NCBI GenBank assembly: GCA_013360215.1
Contig: JABWCP010000002.1
Location: 113,816-177,815, forward strand
DNA: 64,000 bases
Reading direction: 5' to 3'
Source: a bacterium
GTDB taxonomy: Bacteria; CLD3; SB21
The notes under the pieces are model-generated. The model had not been told where the DNA came from. It made no database searches and saw only the letters and a program-made list of their open reading frames with translations. Of the stretch, positions 35,007 through 43,754 are shown in pieces. Both the position numbers and the translations under genes were made by a program. The stretch's first letter is position 1. Each line of letters starts with the position of its first letter.

Positions 35007-35106
35007 AGTACTCCTACCTGAGTAAATAAAAGAATGGAACCATGCAGCACACCCACATAAGCCATTCGGACTTATATCGTGATTTCTCCACACGGAAAAT
35101 GAATTA
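35007..35106 (-). other. Leader of the TonB-receptor gene with small hairpins
   Basis: The 100 bases before the start contain an imperfect hairpin (ATAAG plus CC pairing with GG plus CTTAT, one bulged T) and short stems CGTG/CACG and ATGG/CCAT, then AGGAG. Known cobalamin or TPP riboswitch cores are not visible. It may be a structured leader, but the stems are short. Confidence 0.25.
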
Positions 35107-35511
35107 CTAAAGCCAATGTAGAGTACTAAAATTTGGCGGATGGAATGTAAAGGTTGGTATTTCCGGATACGGAGCTATAGGAAGCAGAGACCAAATTAGG
35201 GTAAACGCTTCATCGGCATAACTACCAATAAATGGCGATACGACTGTAAAAAATATTGGTTTGAGTTTAAGTTTAAATCGTTGATCGGCATCGCGTTTTG
35301 ATTCTTCCTTAATAAAAACACTATGGGGCGAATCAGGATGACTTTTCGTTATGAATGTATCTTCATCGTTATCCGGTGCATCCCAATACAACACGACTTG
35401 CAAAGGCGAAAACCATAATCCCAGCAACGCGTACGGCTGACTTACCGCAAAAACGGTTGTTATCAATACCGGTAAAACGAGTGTGTGTTTAATAAGAAAA
35501 GCCCATCGCAT
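35107..35511 (-). CDS. Small exported protein upstream of the TonB receptor
   Basis: A 134-residue protein with an N-terminal hydrophobic segment (about 8-40, VLPVLITTVFAVSQPYALLGLWF) acting as a signal or anchor and a soluble remainder. It ends in a Pro/His-containing tail (TFHPPNFSTLHWL), echoing the HQHPP tail of the lipoprotein before the metal-efflux genes. Small proteins of this form often precede metal or metal-complex TonB receptors, but I cannot name a family. It probably shares a transcript with the receptor, 100 bases downstream. Confidence 0.6.
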   Translation of the reverse strand: MRWAFLIKHTLVLPVLITTVFAVSQPYALLGLWFSPLQVVLYWDAPDNDEDTFITKSHPDSPHSVFIKEESKRDADQRFKLKLKPIFFTVVSPFIGSYADEAFTLIWSLLPIAPYPEIPTFTFHPPNFSTLHWL

Positions 35512-35580
35512 GAACGAAATATAAAGCTATATTTATGTCGTGCAAATATGATTTATTGTTTTTGAAACTTTAAAATTCCG

Positions 35581-35608
35581 TTGATTTTTTTGATTAAGCC
35601 AGTATATT
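35581..35608 (+). promoter_or_regulatory. Promoter of tRNA-Gln
   Basis: TTGATT (35581-35586) and TATATT (35603-35608) are 16 bases apart, placing initiation near 35615, five bases before the tRNA. It closely resembles the TTGCTT/TATATT pair upstream of the acyl-CoA dehydrogenase gene. Confidence 0.6.
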
Positions 35609-35619
35609 CCACTGTTCTT

Positions 35620-35690
35620 TGGAATGTCGTCCAACGGTAGGACAGTGGACTCTGGATCCATTAATCGGGGTTCGAATCCCTGCATTCCAG
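35620..35690 (+). tRNA. tRNA-Gln(CTG)
   Basis: The acceptor TGGAATG pairs with CATTCCA, the D-arm is GTCC/GGAC, the anticodon stem is GTGGA/TCCAT around CTCTGGA (anticodon CTG, reading CAG), and the T-arm is CGGGG/CCCTG around TTCGAAT. The discriminator is G, as expected for Gln. CCA is not encoded. The weak first base pair (T-A) is typical of tRNA-Gln. gatA, whose product amidates Glu-tRNA-Gln, lies about 400 bases downstream. Confidence 0.94.
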
Positions 35691-35694
35691 CACA

Positions 35695-35728
35695 TAAATG
35701 CCCGATTTTGATCGGGCATTTACTTTTG
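35695..35728 (+). terminator. Intrinsic terminator after tRNA-Gln
   Basis: TAAATGCCCGAT (35695-35706) pairs with ATCGGGCATTTA (35711-35722) around TTTG, giving a 12-bp stem, followed by a short T-run. It separates the tRNA from tatA. Confidence 0.8.
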
Positions 35729-35826
35729 TTACCTGCAATAAATTGCTTGCAATTTTCGACCTCGTTTTCTATCATAAACTATTGCGTCAAATATGTTCAA
35801 TTTATCCCTTTTGGGAGGTGTTTTAG

Positions 35827-36012
35827 ATGAATTTAGGAATGCCCGAAATAATCGTAATAGCTGTCGCCGTTCTTATTCTCTTCGGCGCGAAAAAAATACC
35901 CGAATTTGCTCAAGGTCTTGGTAAAGGTATTCGCGAATTTAAGCGTGCAATGAATGGCGCTGAAGATGAAATCAAAAAAGGTTTATCCGATAATCAGGAA
36001 CGTAAACCCTAA
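35827..36012 (+). CDS. tatA: Twin-arginine translocase subunit TatA/E
   Basis: A 61-residue protein with a short N-terminal membrane helix (about 7-21, IIVIAVAVLILFGAKKIPE), the FGxKKxPE hinge, and an amphipathic helix GLGKGIREFKRAM, ending with a charged tail. This is the standard TatA shape. It forms the translocation pore for folded proteins with TatC, which is not in the window. GGAGGTG lies seven bases before the ATG, one of the strongest ribosome-binding sites here. A terminator follows. Confidence 0.93.
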   Translation: MNLGMPEIIVIAVAVLILFGAKKIPEFAQGLGKGIREFKRAMNGAEDEIKKGLSDNQERKP

Positions 36013-36035
36013 GCTTATTTGACATGTTTTTCACT

Positions 36036-36071
36036 ATCCCGATAGGCCGCATGGTGATCGGGATTTTTTTT
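36036..36071 (+). terminator. Intrinsic terminator after tatA
   Basis: ATCCCGAT (36036-36043) pairs with ATCGGGAT (36057-36064), followed by a run of seven T. The loop is 13 bases. Confidence 0.75.
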
Positions 36072-36093
36072 GTATAACCATATTTAATCCACA

Positions 36094-37518
36094 ATGCATA
36101 AAACTTTTTCTCAGATCTCTGAAGATTTAAAATCCGGCGCGACGAACTGCGAAACGATCGTTTCTCAATACCTTGATTCGATCAAATCTCAATCTGCTTT
36201 AAACGCATTTATTCACGTTTTGCCGTTCGAAAAAACCATAGCACGAGCCAAACATATTGATGCGAAAGTCAAATCGGGTCAGTATGGCCGTTTAGCCGGT
36301 ATGGTCGTCGCTGTAAAAGATGCGATCGTCGTCAAAGATGAAAGCGCAACGGCCGGTTCACAAATTTTAAAAAACTATGTCTCCCCTTTTTCCGCAACGG
36401 TTATTGAGCGCCTTGAAAATGAAGATGCAATCGTCATCGGTAAAGCCAATATGGACGAGTTTGCGATGGGGTCATCCAATGAAAATTCATCATTTGGTCC
36501 CGCGCTCAATCCTTTAGATACATCGCGGGTTCCCGGCGGTTCATCCGGTGGCAGCGCCGTAGCGGTAGCCGCAGGACTTAGCACGACATCGCTAGGATCT
36601 GAAACCGGTGGATCGGTTCGTTTACCGGCCAGTTTTTGTGGTGTGGTCGGGCTCAAACCGACGTATGGGCGCATTTCGCGTTATGGCCTGATTGCGTTTG
36701 CCTCTTCCTTTGATCAGATCGGGCCGATGGGGCTTACGGTCGAAGATACGGCAAGGCTCACGCACACTATCGCCGGTATTGATCACCGCGACGCGACCAG
36801 CGCTTCTTCCCCCGTTCCTAATTACGCGGATGAATTAAAAAAAGGTGTCAAAGGACTTCGTATCGGTATTCCCAAAGAATATTTCGGACAAGGACTTGAT
36901 CCTGAAATTCGTGCAGGTATCGAAAAGACAATTGAAAAACTAAGCAAAGAAGGCGCCGTGTTTAGTGATATAACACTGCCACATACAGAATACGGCATTG
37001 CAACATATTATATTCTTGTTACGGCGGAGGCCTCATCAAATCTTGCACGCTACGACGGGGTGCGGTATGGTCACCGCAGTACAAAGTCCGTTACGATGGC
37101 GGACATGTTTATCAAAAGTCGCAGTGAAGCCTTCGGTGAAGAGGTAAAGCGCCGCATCATGCTCGGTACTTATGTGTTGAGTGCAGGTTATTATGACGCG
37201 TATTACAAAAAAGCGCAGAAAGTCCGTACGCTAATCAAAAAGGATTTTACTCAAGTTTTTTCGCAAGGTATTGATTGTATCTTAGCGCCGACGTCACCGA
37301 CGGTAGCGTTCAAGTTCGGTGAAAAATCCAACGATCCTTTGGCCATGTATTTATCGGATGTTTATACCGTTAATATCAATATCGCCGGTAACCCTGCTAT
37401 CAGCGTACCGTGCGGCAAAAATTCGGAAAATATGCCTTATGGCGTACAGATCATCGGTAAAGACTTTGATGAAAGCATGTGTTTCCGCGTGGGTGCTGCG
37501 ATCGAATCATTACGCTAG
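36094..37518 (+). CDS. gatA: Asp-tRNA(Asn)/Glu-tRNA(Gln) amidotransferase subunit A
   Basis: A 474-residue amidase-signature protein of normal GatA length. The catalytic Lys is in VVAVKDAI (about 75), followed by NMDEFAMGSSNENS, the Gly/Ser-rich loop PGGSSGGSAVAVAAG (about 147-161) and the nucleophile region GSETGGSVRLPASFCG (about 169-184). It liberates ammonia from Gln or Asn and passes it to GatB for amidation of Glu-tRNA-Gln. gatB and gatC are not in the window. No obvious Shine-Dalgarno precedes the ATG. Confidence 0.96.
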   Translation: MHKTFSQISEDLKSGATNCETIVSQYLDSIKSQSALNAFIHVLPFEKTIARAKHIDAKVKSGQYGRLAGMVVAVKDAIVVKDESATAGSQILKNYVSPFSATVIERLENEDAIVIGKANMDEFAMGSSNENSSFGPALNPLDTSRVPGGSSGGSAVAVAAGLSTTSLGSETGGSVRLPASFCGVVGLKPTYGRISRYGLIAFASSFDQIGPMGLTVEDTARLTHTIAGIDHRDATSASSPVPNYADELKKGVKGLRIGIPKEYFGQGLDPEIRAGIEKTIEKLSKEGAVFSDITLPHTEYGIATYYILVTAEASSNLARYDGVRYGHRSTKSVTMADMFIKSRSEAFGEEVKRRIMLGTYVLSAGYYDAYYKKAQKVRTLIKKDFTQVFSQGIDCILAPTSPTVAFKFGEKSNDPLAMYLSDVYTVNINIAGNPAISVPCGKNSENMPYGVQIIGKDFDESMCFRVGAAIESLR

Positions 37519-37528
37519 TCGGAGGCCG

Positions 37529-39250
37529 ATGTTGTCAAAATTTCGTACATTTGCTTTGTTCAGTATCGTATTGTTTACTTGCTCTATTTCTGCTATCGAC
37601 GCTCAAACTGCTCTACCCAAAGATAAAATCTTCAGGCAATTATATTTTCAGCCCGGAGATTGGGTAACCATCGGCGGTACGCGATATGCTACTTGTGTAG
37701 CTTCCACTTTTAACATGGCCTACATCGGTACACTGGGTGGCGTAATCCGATATGACATCATCCGACGTCAGTTTCTCTACCCGCTGACCATCAGTGATGG
37801 GCTACCCGAAAATGAAATCTTTTTGATCGGTGCAAATTCTCAGTCACAATTGGTCTGGATCATAACGCGCCATTTCATTTGCACTTTCAATCCCAATACA
37901 TCGCGCGTACAAGATGTAACACCCATCGAATATCTGAATGTTCGCGATGCGTCAACTCTTGACGCGATAGGATTCGGTGCAGGTTCCGTTTGGCTGCGTT
38001 CGGAAGATCGGTATTGGAACTCCTCTCTTTCGTACCAATCATTTTCACCGTCAGAACTTCCAAAAAAAGAAACTATAGAATGGAATAACATCCCGACGTC
38101 ATCGGAAATCGTTTCACGCTCCATTTTTGTCAGTAATGAATCCGGATATATATTCATACCCCATAGCAACCTTTTTCAAGATCGAGAGCTGCGCCAGTTT
38201 CCCATCACCGGTTATCTGCAAGATGTGAATTATAATACTTGGGTCACGACAGCGGGTGCCGGAGCTTGGTTTTCAAATAATGGTTCATCCATCTTATCGC
38301 CACTCAATTATGGACTCAACGCTTCGTCAGTCAAAGCGATGGCCTTTGATGGTGCTGATATGTGGATCGGTGCGACGGCCAATACTCTACCGGGACAATA
38401 TCCGAGCGAACTATCCGGACTTACCCAATGGAATCAGAAAAACGACCACTTCACGTATTATTTCAGCAGCTTACATGATAACCTTGCTTTGAATGAAATC
38501 TCGGATATTGAAGCCGATGAAAATTATATTTGGGTTGGTACGACAAGTGGTTTGAATTATTTGAATAAAAAAAGCAACCAATGGACTATCGCTAAGACAT
38601 ACAGCGGTCTTAAGGACGATAACATTATAGAAATTGCTCCGTTTCAAAAAGGTATTATAGTAGCGACTGAAAACGGGCTGCATCGCAGCATACTCACCAA
38701 AAAAGGAATACAATTCCAGCCGCTCGAAATTCCTGACTTATGGAACCGGCATGTTTTAAAAATATTGCCCTCCGGAAACAGTATCTGGCTTGGCACGGAT
38801 AACGGTATTTATCGTTTAGATTCCAGTTTTACTATTCAAAACCACTATACGGCCCTTGGTTATGACATACCGCTCAATTCATTGGTCAACCAAGTCGTAC
38901 CGGCTATAACCGAAACAGCGAACAACTTATTTTTCATATCAACCCATAGTGTATTACGGTTTGACAAACATAAGAAGGAATGGGAATCCATGCCGATCAG
39001 CGGTTCGTATCTTCAATCCGGCGTATTTGACGCGATCGCCGACGAAGATAATCTTTGGATCGGTTTAGCGGATGGTGTTCTGCAATATGATTTTGAAATT
39101 CAGCGCTGGGCTTATTACAATAAAAAAGACGGCATCGGCGGGTATTCGGTGTATAAAATTTTACCCGACGGTGACTATGTTTGGTTTGCCACCGAAAACG
39201 GATTGACACAGTTTTACTGGAATGCCGAGCATTTACGAAGTCAAAAGTAG
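37529..39250 (+). CDS. Secreted beta-propeller protein of unknown function
   Basis: A 573-residue protein with signal peptide (about 1-25, ending IDAQ). The rest holds at least five blade-like repeats with a W-I/V/L-G-T pattern: DMWIGATA, YIWVGTTSGLNYL, SIWLGTDNGIYRL, NLWIGLADGVLQY and YVWFATENGLTQF. These resemble the two-component-regulator propeller repeats of Bacteroidota sensors, but no kinase or transcription domain is attached. ATG 37529 is used because GGAGG precedes it and the signal peptide starts there; a longer reading would run back into gatA. It starts 11 bases after gatA and its stop abuts the convergent cusB stop. Confidence 0.8.
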   Translation: MLSKFRTFALFSIVLFTCSISAIDAQTALPKDKIFRQLYFQPGDWVTIGGTRYATCVASTFNMAYIGTLGGVIRYDIIRRQFLYPLTISDGLPENEIFLIGANSQSQLVWIITRHFICTFNPNTSRVQDVTPIEYLNVRDASTLDAIGFGAGSVWLRSEDRYWNSSLSYQSFSPSELPKKETIEWNNIPTSSEIVSRSIFVSNESGYIFIPHSNLFQDRELRQFPITGYLQDVNYNTWVTTAGAGAWFSNNGSSILSPLNYGLNASSVKAMAFDGADMWIGATANTLPGQYPSELSGLTQWNQKNDHFTYYFSSLHDNLALNEISDIEADENYIWVGTTSGLNYLNKKSNQWTIAKTYSGLKDDNIIEIAPFQKGIIVATENGLHRSILTKKGIQFQPLEIPDLWNRHVLKILPSGNSIWLGTDNGIYRLDSSFTIQNHYTALGYDIPLNSLVNQVVPAITETANNLFFISTHSVLRFDKHKKEWESMPISGSYLQSGVFDAIADEDNLWIGLADGVLQYDFEIQRWAYYNKKDGIGGYSVYKILPDGDYVWFATENGLTQFYWNAEHLRSQK

Positions 39251-40426
39251 TTATTTGCCCGTAAGTTGACTTTCCGAATCTATCAAATATCCCGCCGTTT
39301 TTACGATTTCTTCTCCAGCCGTAATGCCTGAAAGTACCGTATATTGATCGCCAACTTTTTCACCAAGTATTATTTCGCGCCGCTCAAAGTGATGGGGCGA
39401 TGTCATCACCCATGTCAAAGCACGTTTGCCGGTAAGAAGCACCGCCGTTTCAGGTATAACCGGTAATTCCGGTAAAGAAGATTCAACAGTCATTTGTCCG
39501 TACATTTTAGGCCGCAAACGATAGTCTTTATTATTGAGTTCGATTCGTACTTTGATCGTGCGGGATACGGGCTCTATAACAGGATAAATAAGTGTGATGG
39601 TACCGGTGAATTTTTCATCGGGATAGGTATCCAACCGAATTGTTACAGTGCTATGCAATTTTAAAAAACGCGCTTCGGATTCGAATATATCCGAAACTCC
39701 CCAAATCAAACTCAGGTCGGCCATATCATACAAAATCGTTCCTTCATTGACATAGGCGCCTTCGGTGATTTTTTTTTCGATCACTGTACCACTATAAGGG
39801 GAATGATAAATAAAGTTTTGTTTAATTTCGCGCGTGCGCCGAAGCGTTTCCAACTGATCCGAAGTAACTCCCAATAATCGAAGCTTTGTCTCAGCGGCTG
39901 AAAGCATCTGATTTGTATAGGATTGTCCTTCTTTATTATTTAACAGAACAACAAAATCATTTTGCGCCTGAACGAGCTCCGGGCTATATATTTCAAACAG
40001 TGCCTGACCGGCTTCGATACGATCCCCTGTTTTGGCTACGTATAGCTTTTCAATGCGGCCGCTAAAGCGTGCTGCGATAGCTTTACGTAGATCTTCGGCA
40101 AATTCTAACGTTGTAAAACCAGTAATCGTTTTTTTTAGTTTGGACGTACGGACTGTCATCGTTGTAACTTGGGCCGAACGCATTTGATCAGGATTAAGAA
40201 ATAAACTATGGTGCATTGTATCGGCAGCGGATTCCACACGCGTTTTTTTCACTAAATCCATTTGACAAATAGGACAAACTCCCGGCTTGTCGGATGTCAC
40301 TTCTTTGTGCATAGGGCAATAATACAAATCGGCATGATCGGAATGAGACTTGTTATTCTCTTTCGATGTGCATCCGCTGATCGTGAGCGACAATATGCTG
40401 AGTACAATCAATATGTAGGGCGTCAT
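39251..40426 (-). CDS. cusB: Heavy-metal efflux periplasmic adaptor (CusB-like)
   Basis: A 391-residue membrane-fusion protein. A lipobox (ISGC, Cys19) follows the signal peptide. A heavy-metal-binding domain at about 36-62 contains YYCPMHKEV and CPICQMDL, with Cys and Met ligands as in copper/silver systems. The rest has the adaptor pattern: GRIEKLYVAKTGDRIEAGQALFEIYSPEL barrel-sandwich, alpha-hairpin and IPETAVLL beta-barrel. It is the last gene of the operon behind the RND pump (16-base gap). CusB delivers Cu(I)/Ag(I) to the pump and bridges to the outer-membrane channel. Confidence 0.9.
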   Translation of the reverse strand: MTPYILIVLSILSLTISGCTSKENNKSHSDHADLYYCPMHKEVTSDKPGVCPICQMDLVKKTRVESAADTMHHSLFLNPDQMRSAQVTTMTVRTSKLKKTITGFTTLEFAEDLRKAIAARFSGRIEKLYVAKTGDRIEAGQALFEIYSPELVQAQNDFVVLLNNKEGQSYTNQMLSAAETKLRLLGVTSDQLETLRRTREIKQNFIYHSPYSGTVIEKKITEGAYVNEGTILYDMADLSLIWGVSDIFESEARFLKLHSTVTIRLDTYPDEKFTGTITLIYPVIEPVSRTIKVRIELNNKDYRLRPKMYGQMTVESSLPELPVIPETAVLLTGKRALTWVMTSPHHFERREIILGEKVGDQYTVLSGITAGEEIVKTAGYLIDSESQLTGK

Positions 40427-40442
40427 ATAATTTTCCTTCGTT

Positions 40443-43400
40443 TTAACTTTCTTTGATCCAATGAGCCATTTTGGATTTTTTTAGTGTTCCTTTGCTTAAA
40501 GCTCTTTCTTTCATAATCGCGAATAAAACCGGTGTTACGATCAAAACGTGTATCGCCGATGTGATCAGTCCTCCAATCATTGGTGCCGTCAGCGGCTTCA
40601 TCACATCCGCACCGGTTCCCGTTGACCACATTATCGGCACCAACCCAATCAAAGCCGTACCGACCGTCATCAATTTAGGTCGCAATCGCAATACACTGCC
40701 TTCAATCGTTGCTTCATAAACATCCTTTTGAGTTATAACTCCATTTTTAGATTGTAAACGACGATCCAAAGCCTCATGAAGATAAACCACCATGATAACA
40801 CCCGTTTCTGTAGCGATACCATATAACGCTATGAAACCAACCCATACGGCTACAGAAAAATTATAACCGAGTATAAAATTCATGTACACTCCGCCGATTA
40901 AAGCAAACGGGACCGAAAGCATGACAACAAGAGCTTCTATGGGATCTCGCACCGTAAAATAGAGTAATAAAAAAATCAAAATAAAAACGATCGGGATAAT
41001 AATCATCAACGTACGCTGTGCGCGAATCTTATGTTCGTACTGGCCGCTCCACTGATATGTATAACCCTCAGGTAGCTTTAGTTCGGATTGAATCAAAACT
41101 TTTGCATCTTCGACTACATGATCCAAATCTCGGCCTGCTGTATTCATATAGACCACGGAACGAAGCATCCCGTTTTCACTGTTAACCATTGTAGGTCCCT
41201 GATTGACTTTGACTTCGGCTAACTGACCCAACGGTAAAAAAATGATGTCTTCATTCACATCTGAGAGTAGCGATTGGCGAATCGGTTCAGATGCAGCATC
41301 GGTATTTTGCGTCATCGAAGCCGACATTGATTTTTTTGTGTTTTCATACAAGACATTTTCAATTGGTGTAGCTGAAACCATCGTATTGCGTGGTCTAATG
41401 GGAATCCACAATTGTTTTAATGCCTCGGTGTTATCGCGCCATTCGCGTCCAAATCGAGCGCGTATGGGAAAACGCATTCGACCATCCAACACTGTGCCGA
41501 TATTTTGTCCGCCGATCGCCATTTCTATAATCTCTTGCAAATCACCACTTTTAAATCCTATGCGTTGGGCGGCTTCAGGTTTTATGGTAATATCCAGGTA
41601 ATATCCATTCTGCCCTCGTTCGGCCACTACATCACTCGCACCATGCACTTTTTTAAGAATTTTTTCAGCTTCGATGGCATAATACTCCAGCGTATCGGCA
41701 TTATTACCCAATATTTTAAAACCCACGTCGGTACGTACACCTGTAGCAAGCATGTTGATACGATTAACAATAGGTTGTGTCCATCCGTTGCGGACGCCCG
41801 GTATCTGTAGTTTAGAATCTAATTCCTGAATGATATCTTTTTTTGTAATACCGGGGCGCCAATCTTTTTTGTCTTTTAACAAAATGATCGTTTCGATCAT
41901 ACTAATCGGTGCATTATCGGTGGCCGTTTCAGCACGACCGGCCTTACCTAAGACGTGCGCCACTTCAGGTACGCTTTTGATCAATCGATCCTGTATCGTC
42001 AGAATTCGATTAACTTCCGTAAGCGAGGCATTGGGCAGTGTGACCGGCATGTACAAGATCGAGCCTTCATCCAAAGGCGGCATAAATTCCGATCCCATAT
42101 TTACGATCATCGGTATCGTAATAATAAGCGCGATGACGTTAAGTGATAAAGTAATTTTACGATACCGTAATACCCAGTGAATGATAGGTTCGTAGAGTTT
42201 GATAAAAAAATGCGTTACAGGATTTTCCTTTTCAGGTCGGAATTTTCCGCGCATCAAAAATGTCATAAGTACCGGTATCAGTGTCAAAACAACAGCGGCC
42301 GACGCCAGCATAACAAAGGTTTTTGTAAAAGCGAGCGGAGCAAAAAGTTTACCCTCTTGACCGGTAAGCATAAACACCGGCAAAAAAGAAACAAGGATGA
42401 TCAGTTCGGAAAAAAATATGGCGCGCCCGACTTGTTTAGCCGACTGTAGAGCAATGGCCTGATAATCCTCGGTTAGCAGCTTTCCTTTAGTCTCCAGCGC
42501 CTGGGCGATGTTACGATAGGCGTTTTCCACCATCACGATGGATGCATCCACTATCACGCCGATTGCGAGTATGATGCCCCCCAGACTCATAATATTGGCA
42601 TGTATATCAAAAATGCGCATCAAAATAAATGACAGCAGAATGGATACAGGGATTTCGATGATAATACGAAGTATGCTTCGTGCATGAAGCAAAAACACGG
42701 CTACCATAAGCGAGACCGTCAAGGCGGCTTCGAATAATGCCCGATTAAGCGTTTCGATTGATTGCTCGATAAGCACACTGCGATCATACGATGGTTTGAT
42801 GACAACGCCATGCGGCAATCCCGGTGTGATTTCATTTATTTTTTTCTTTATACGATCAATCACGGCTTTCGCGTTTTCGCCGCTGCGCATGACTACGATT
42901 CCGCCGACGGCTTCGCCTTCACCGTCCTTTTCCAATGAGCCTCTTCGAATATCACCACCGATCTGCACATCAGCTATTTGCCCAAGCATAACAGGTATCC
43001 CGCTGCCATTATTTCGTAATACGAGATTACGAATATCGCTCTCCGTACGAATATACCCTTGTCCGCGTACAAAATATTCTGCGCTGCTCCATTCGATAAT
43101 CTTGCCGCCTACTTCATTATTATTGCGTTGAAGCGCTTGGGTAACATCCATTATATCTATTCCAAACGCCCGCATTCGTACCGGATTCAAGTCTATCTGA
43201 TATTGTTTGACATGCCCCCCTATACTTGCCACTTCGGCGACCCCTTCAACGGAGGAAAGTTGATACCTGATATACCAATCTTGTATGGATCGCAACGTTC
43301 CTAAATCTTGTTCGTCGCCCTCGACCGTATACCAGTAAATATGACCGATACCGGTGCCGTCCGGCCCCAATGTAGGTATCGCATCTTTAGGCAACGATCC

Positions 43401-43754
43401 GCGAACCGTGCTCAAACGCTCCTGGACGCGCGAACGGGCAAAATAGATATCCGTATTATCATCAAAAATCACAAACACAAACGACATACCGAACATGGAA
43501 CTGGCGCGTACAGCCTTGACGTGAGCAAGCCCTTGGAGTGCTGTAACCAGAGGAAATGTCAATTGCTCTTCGACAACTTGCGGCGAGCGACCCATCCATT
43601 CCGTATAGACGATAACTTGATTTTCAGATAAATCCGGAATTGCGTCAACGCTCATTTCCCTAAATGAATAAATGCCATATAACGAAATGGATACATAAGC
43701 AGTAAGTACCATCCAACGATGGCGGGCGCTCCAATCAATGATATTTTCAATCAT
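40443..43754 (-). CDS. cusA: Heavy-metal RND efflux pump (CusA/CzcA-like)
   Basis: A 1103-residue inner-membrane pump with twelve predicted helices and two large periplasmic loops. EFMPPLDEGSILYMP (about 560-574) and FIALYGIATETGVIMVVYL (about 980) match the HME subfamily. Met residues in and near those motifs and the Cys/Met-rich adaptor favour monovalent copper/silver export over Zn/Co, but the metal is inferred. It overlaps the channel gene by 8 bases. About 60 residues longer than E. coli CusA, mostly in the second periplasmic loop (around 815-850). Confidence 0.92.
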   Translation of the reverse strand: MIENIIDWSARHRWMVLTAYVSISLYGIYSFREMSVDAIPDLSENQVIVYTEWMGRSPQVVEEQLTFPLVTALQGLAHVKAVRASSMFGMSFVFVIFDDNTDIYFARSRVQERLSTVRGSLPKDAIPTLGPDGTGIGHIYWYTVEGDEQDLGTLRSIQDWYIRYQLSSVEGVAEVASIGGHVKQYQIDLNPVRMRAFGIDIMDVTQALQRNNNEVGGKIIEWSSAEYFVRGQGYIRTESDIRNLVLRNNGSGIPVMLGQIADVQIGGDIRRGSLEKDGEGEAVGGIVVMRSGENAKAVIDRIKKKINEITPGLPHGVVIKPSYDRSVLIEQSIETLNRALFEAALTVSLMVAVFLLHARSILRIIIEIPVSILLSFILMRIFDIHANIMSLGGIILAIGVIVDASIVMVENAYRNIAQALETKGKLLTEDYQAIALQSAKQVGRAIFFSELIILVSFLPVFMLTGQEGKLFAPLAFTKTFVMLASAAVVLTLIPVLMTFLMRGKFRPEKENPVTHFFIKLYEPIIHWVLRYRKITLSLNVIALIITIPMIVNMGSEFMPPLDEGSILYMPVTLPNASLTEVNRILTIQDRLIKSVPEVAHVLGKAGRAETATDNAPISMIETIILLKDKKDWRPGITKKDIIQELDSKLQIPGVRNGWTQPIVNRINMLATGVRTDVGFKILGNNADTLEYYAIEAEKILKKVHGASDVVAERGQNGYYLDITIKPEAAQRIGFKSGDLQEIIEMAIGGQNIGTVLDGRMRFPIRARFGREWRDNTEALKQLWIPIRPRNTMVSATPIENVLYENTKKSMSASMTQNTDAASEPIRQSLLSDVNEDIIFLPLGQLAEVKVNQGPTMVNSENGMLRSVVYMNTAGRDLDHVVEDAKVLIQSELKLPEGYTYQWSGQYEHKIRAQRTLMIIIPIVFILIFLLLYFTVRDPIEALVVMLSVPFALIGGVYMNFILGYNFSVAVWVGFIALYGIATETGVIMVVYLHEALDRRLQSKNGVITQKDVYEATIEGSVLRLRPKLMTVGTALIGLVPIMWSTGTGADVMKPLTAPMIGGLITSAIHVLIVTPVLFAIMKERALSKGTLKKSKMAHWIKES

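Noticed and set aside
35007..35093. Upstream extension of the TonB-receptor reading frame
   Set aside because: The extra 29 residues are not hydrophobic and the AGGAG site lies before ATG 35006; kept only as leader.
35007..35106. Cobalamin or TPP riboswitch before the TonB receptor
   Set aside because: The conserved cores of those riboswitches are absent; only short hairpins are seen.
35533..35830. Two open frames covering the tRNA-Gln region on both strands
   Set aside because: They run through a complete tRNA and its terminator; this is a common artefact.
37319..37528. Longer N-terminus for the beta-propeller protein
   Set aside because: It lies inside gatA in another frame; the ATG at 37529 has GGAGG and starts a signal peptide.
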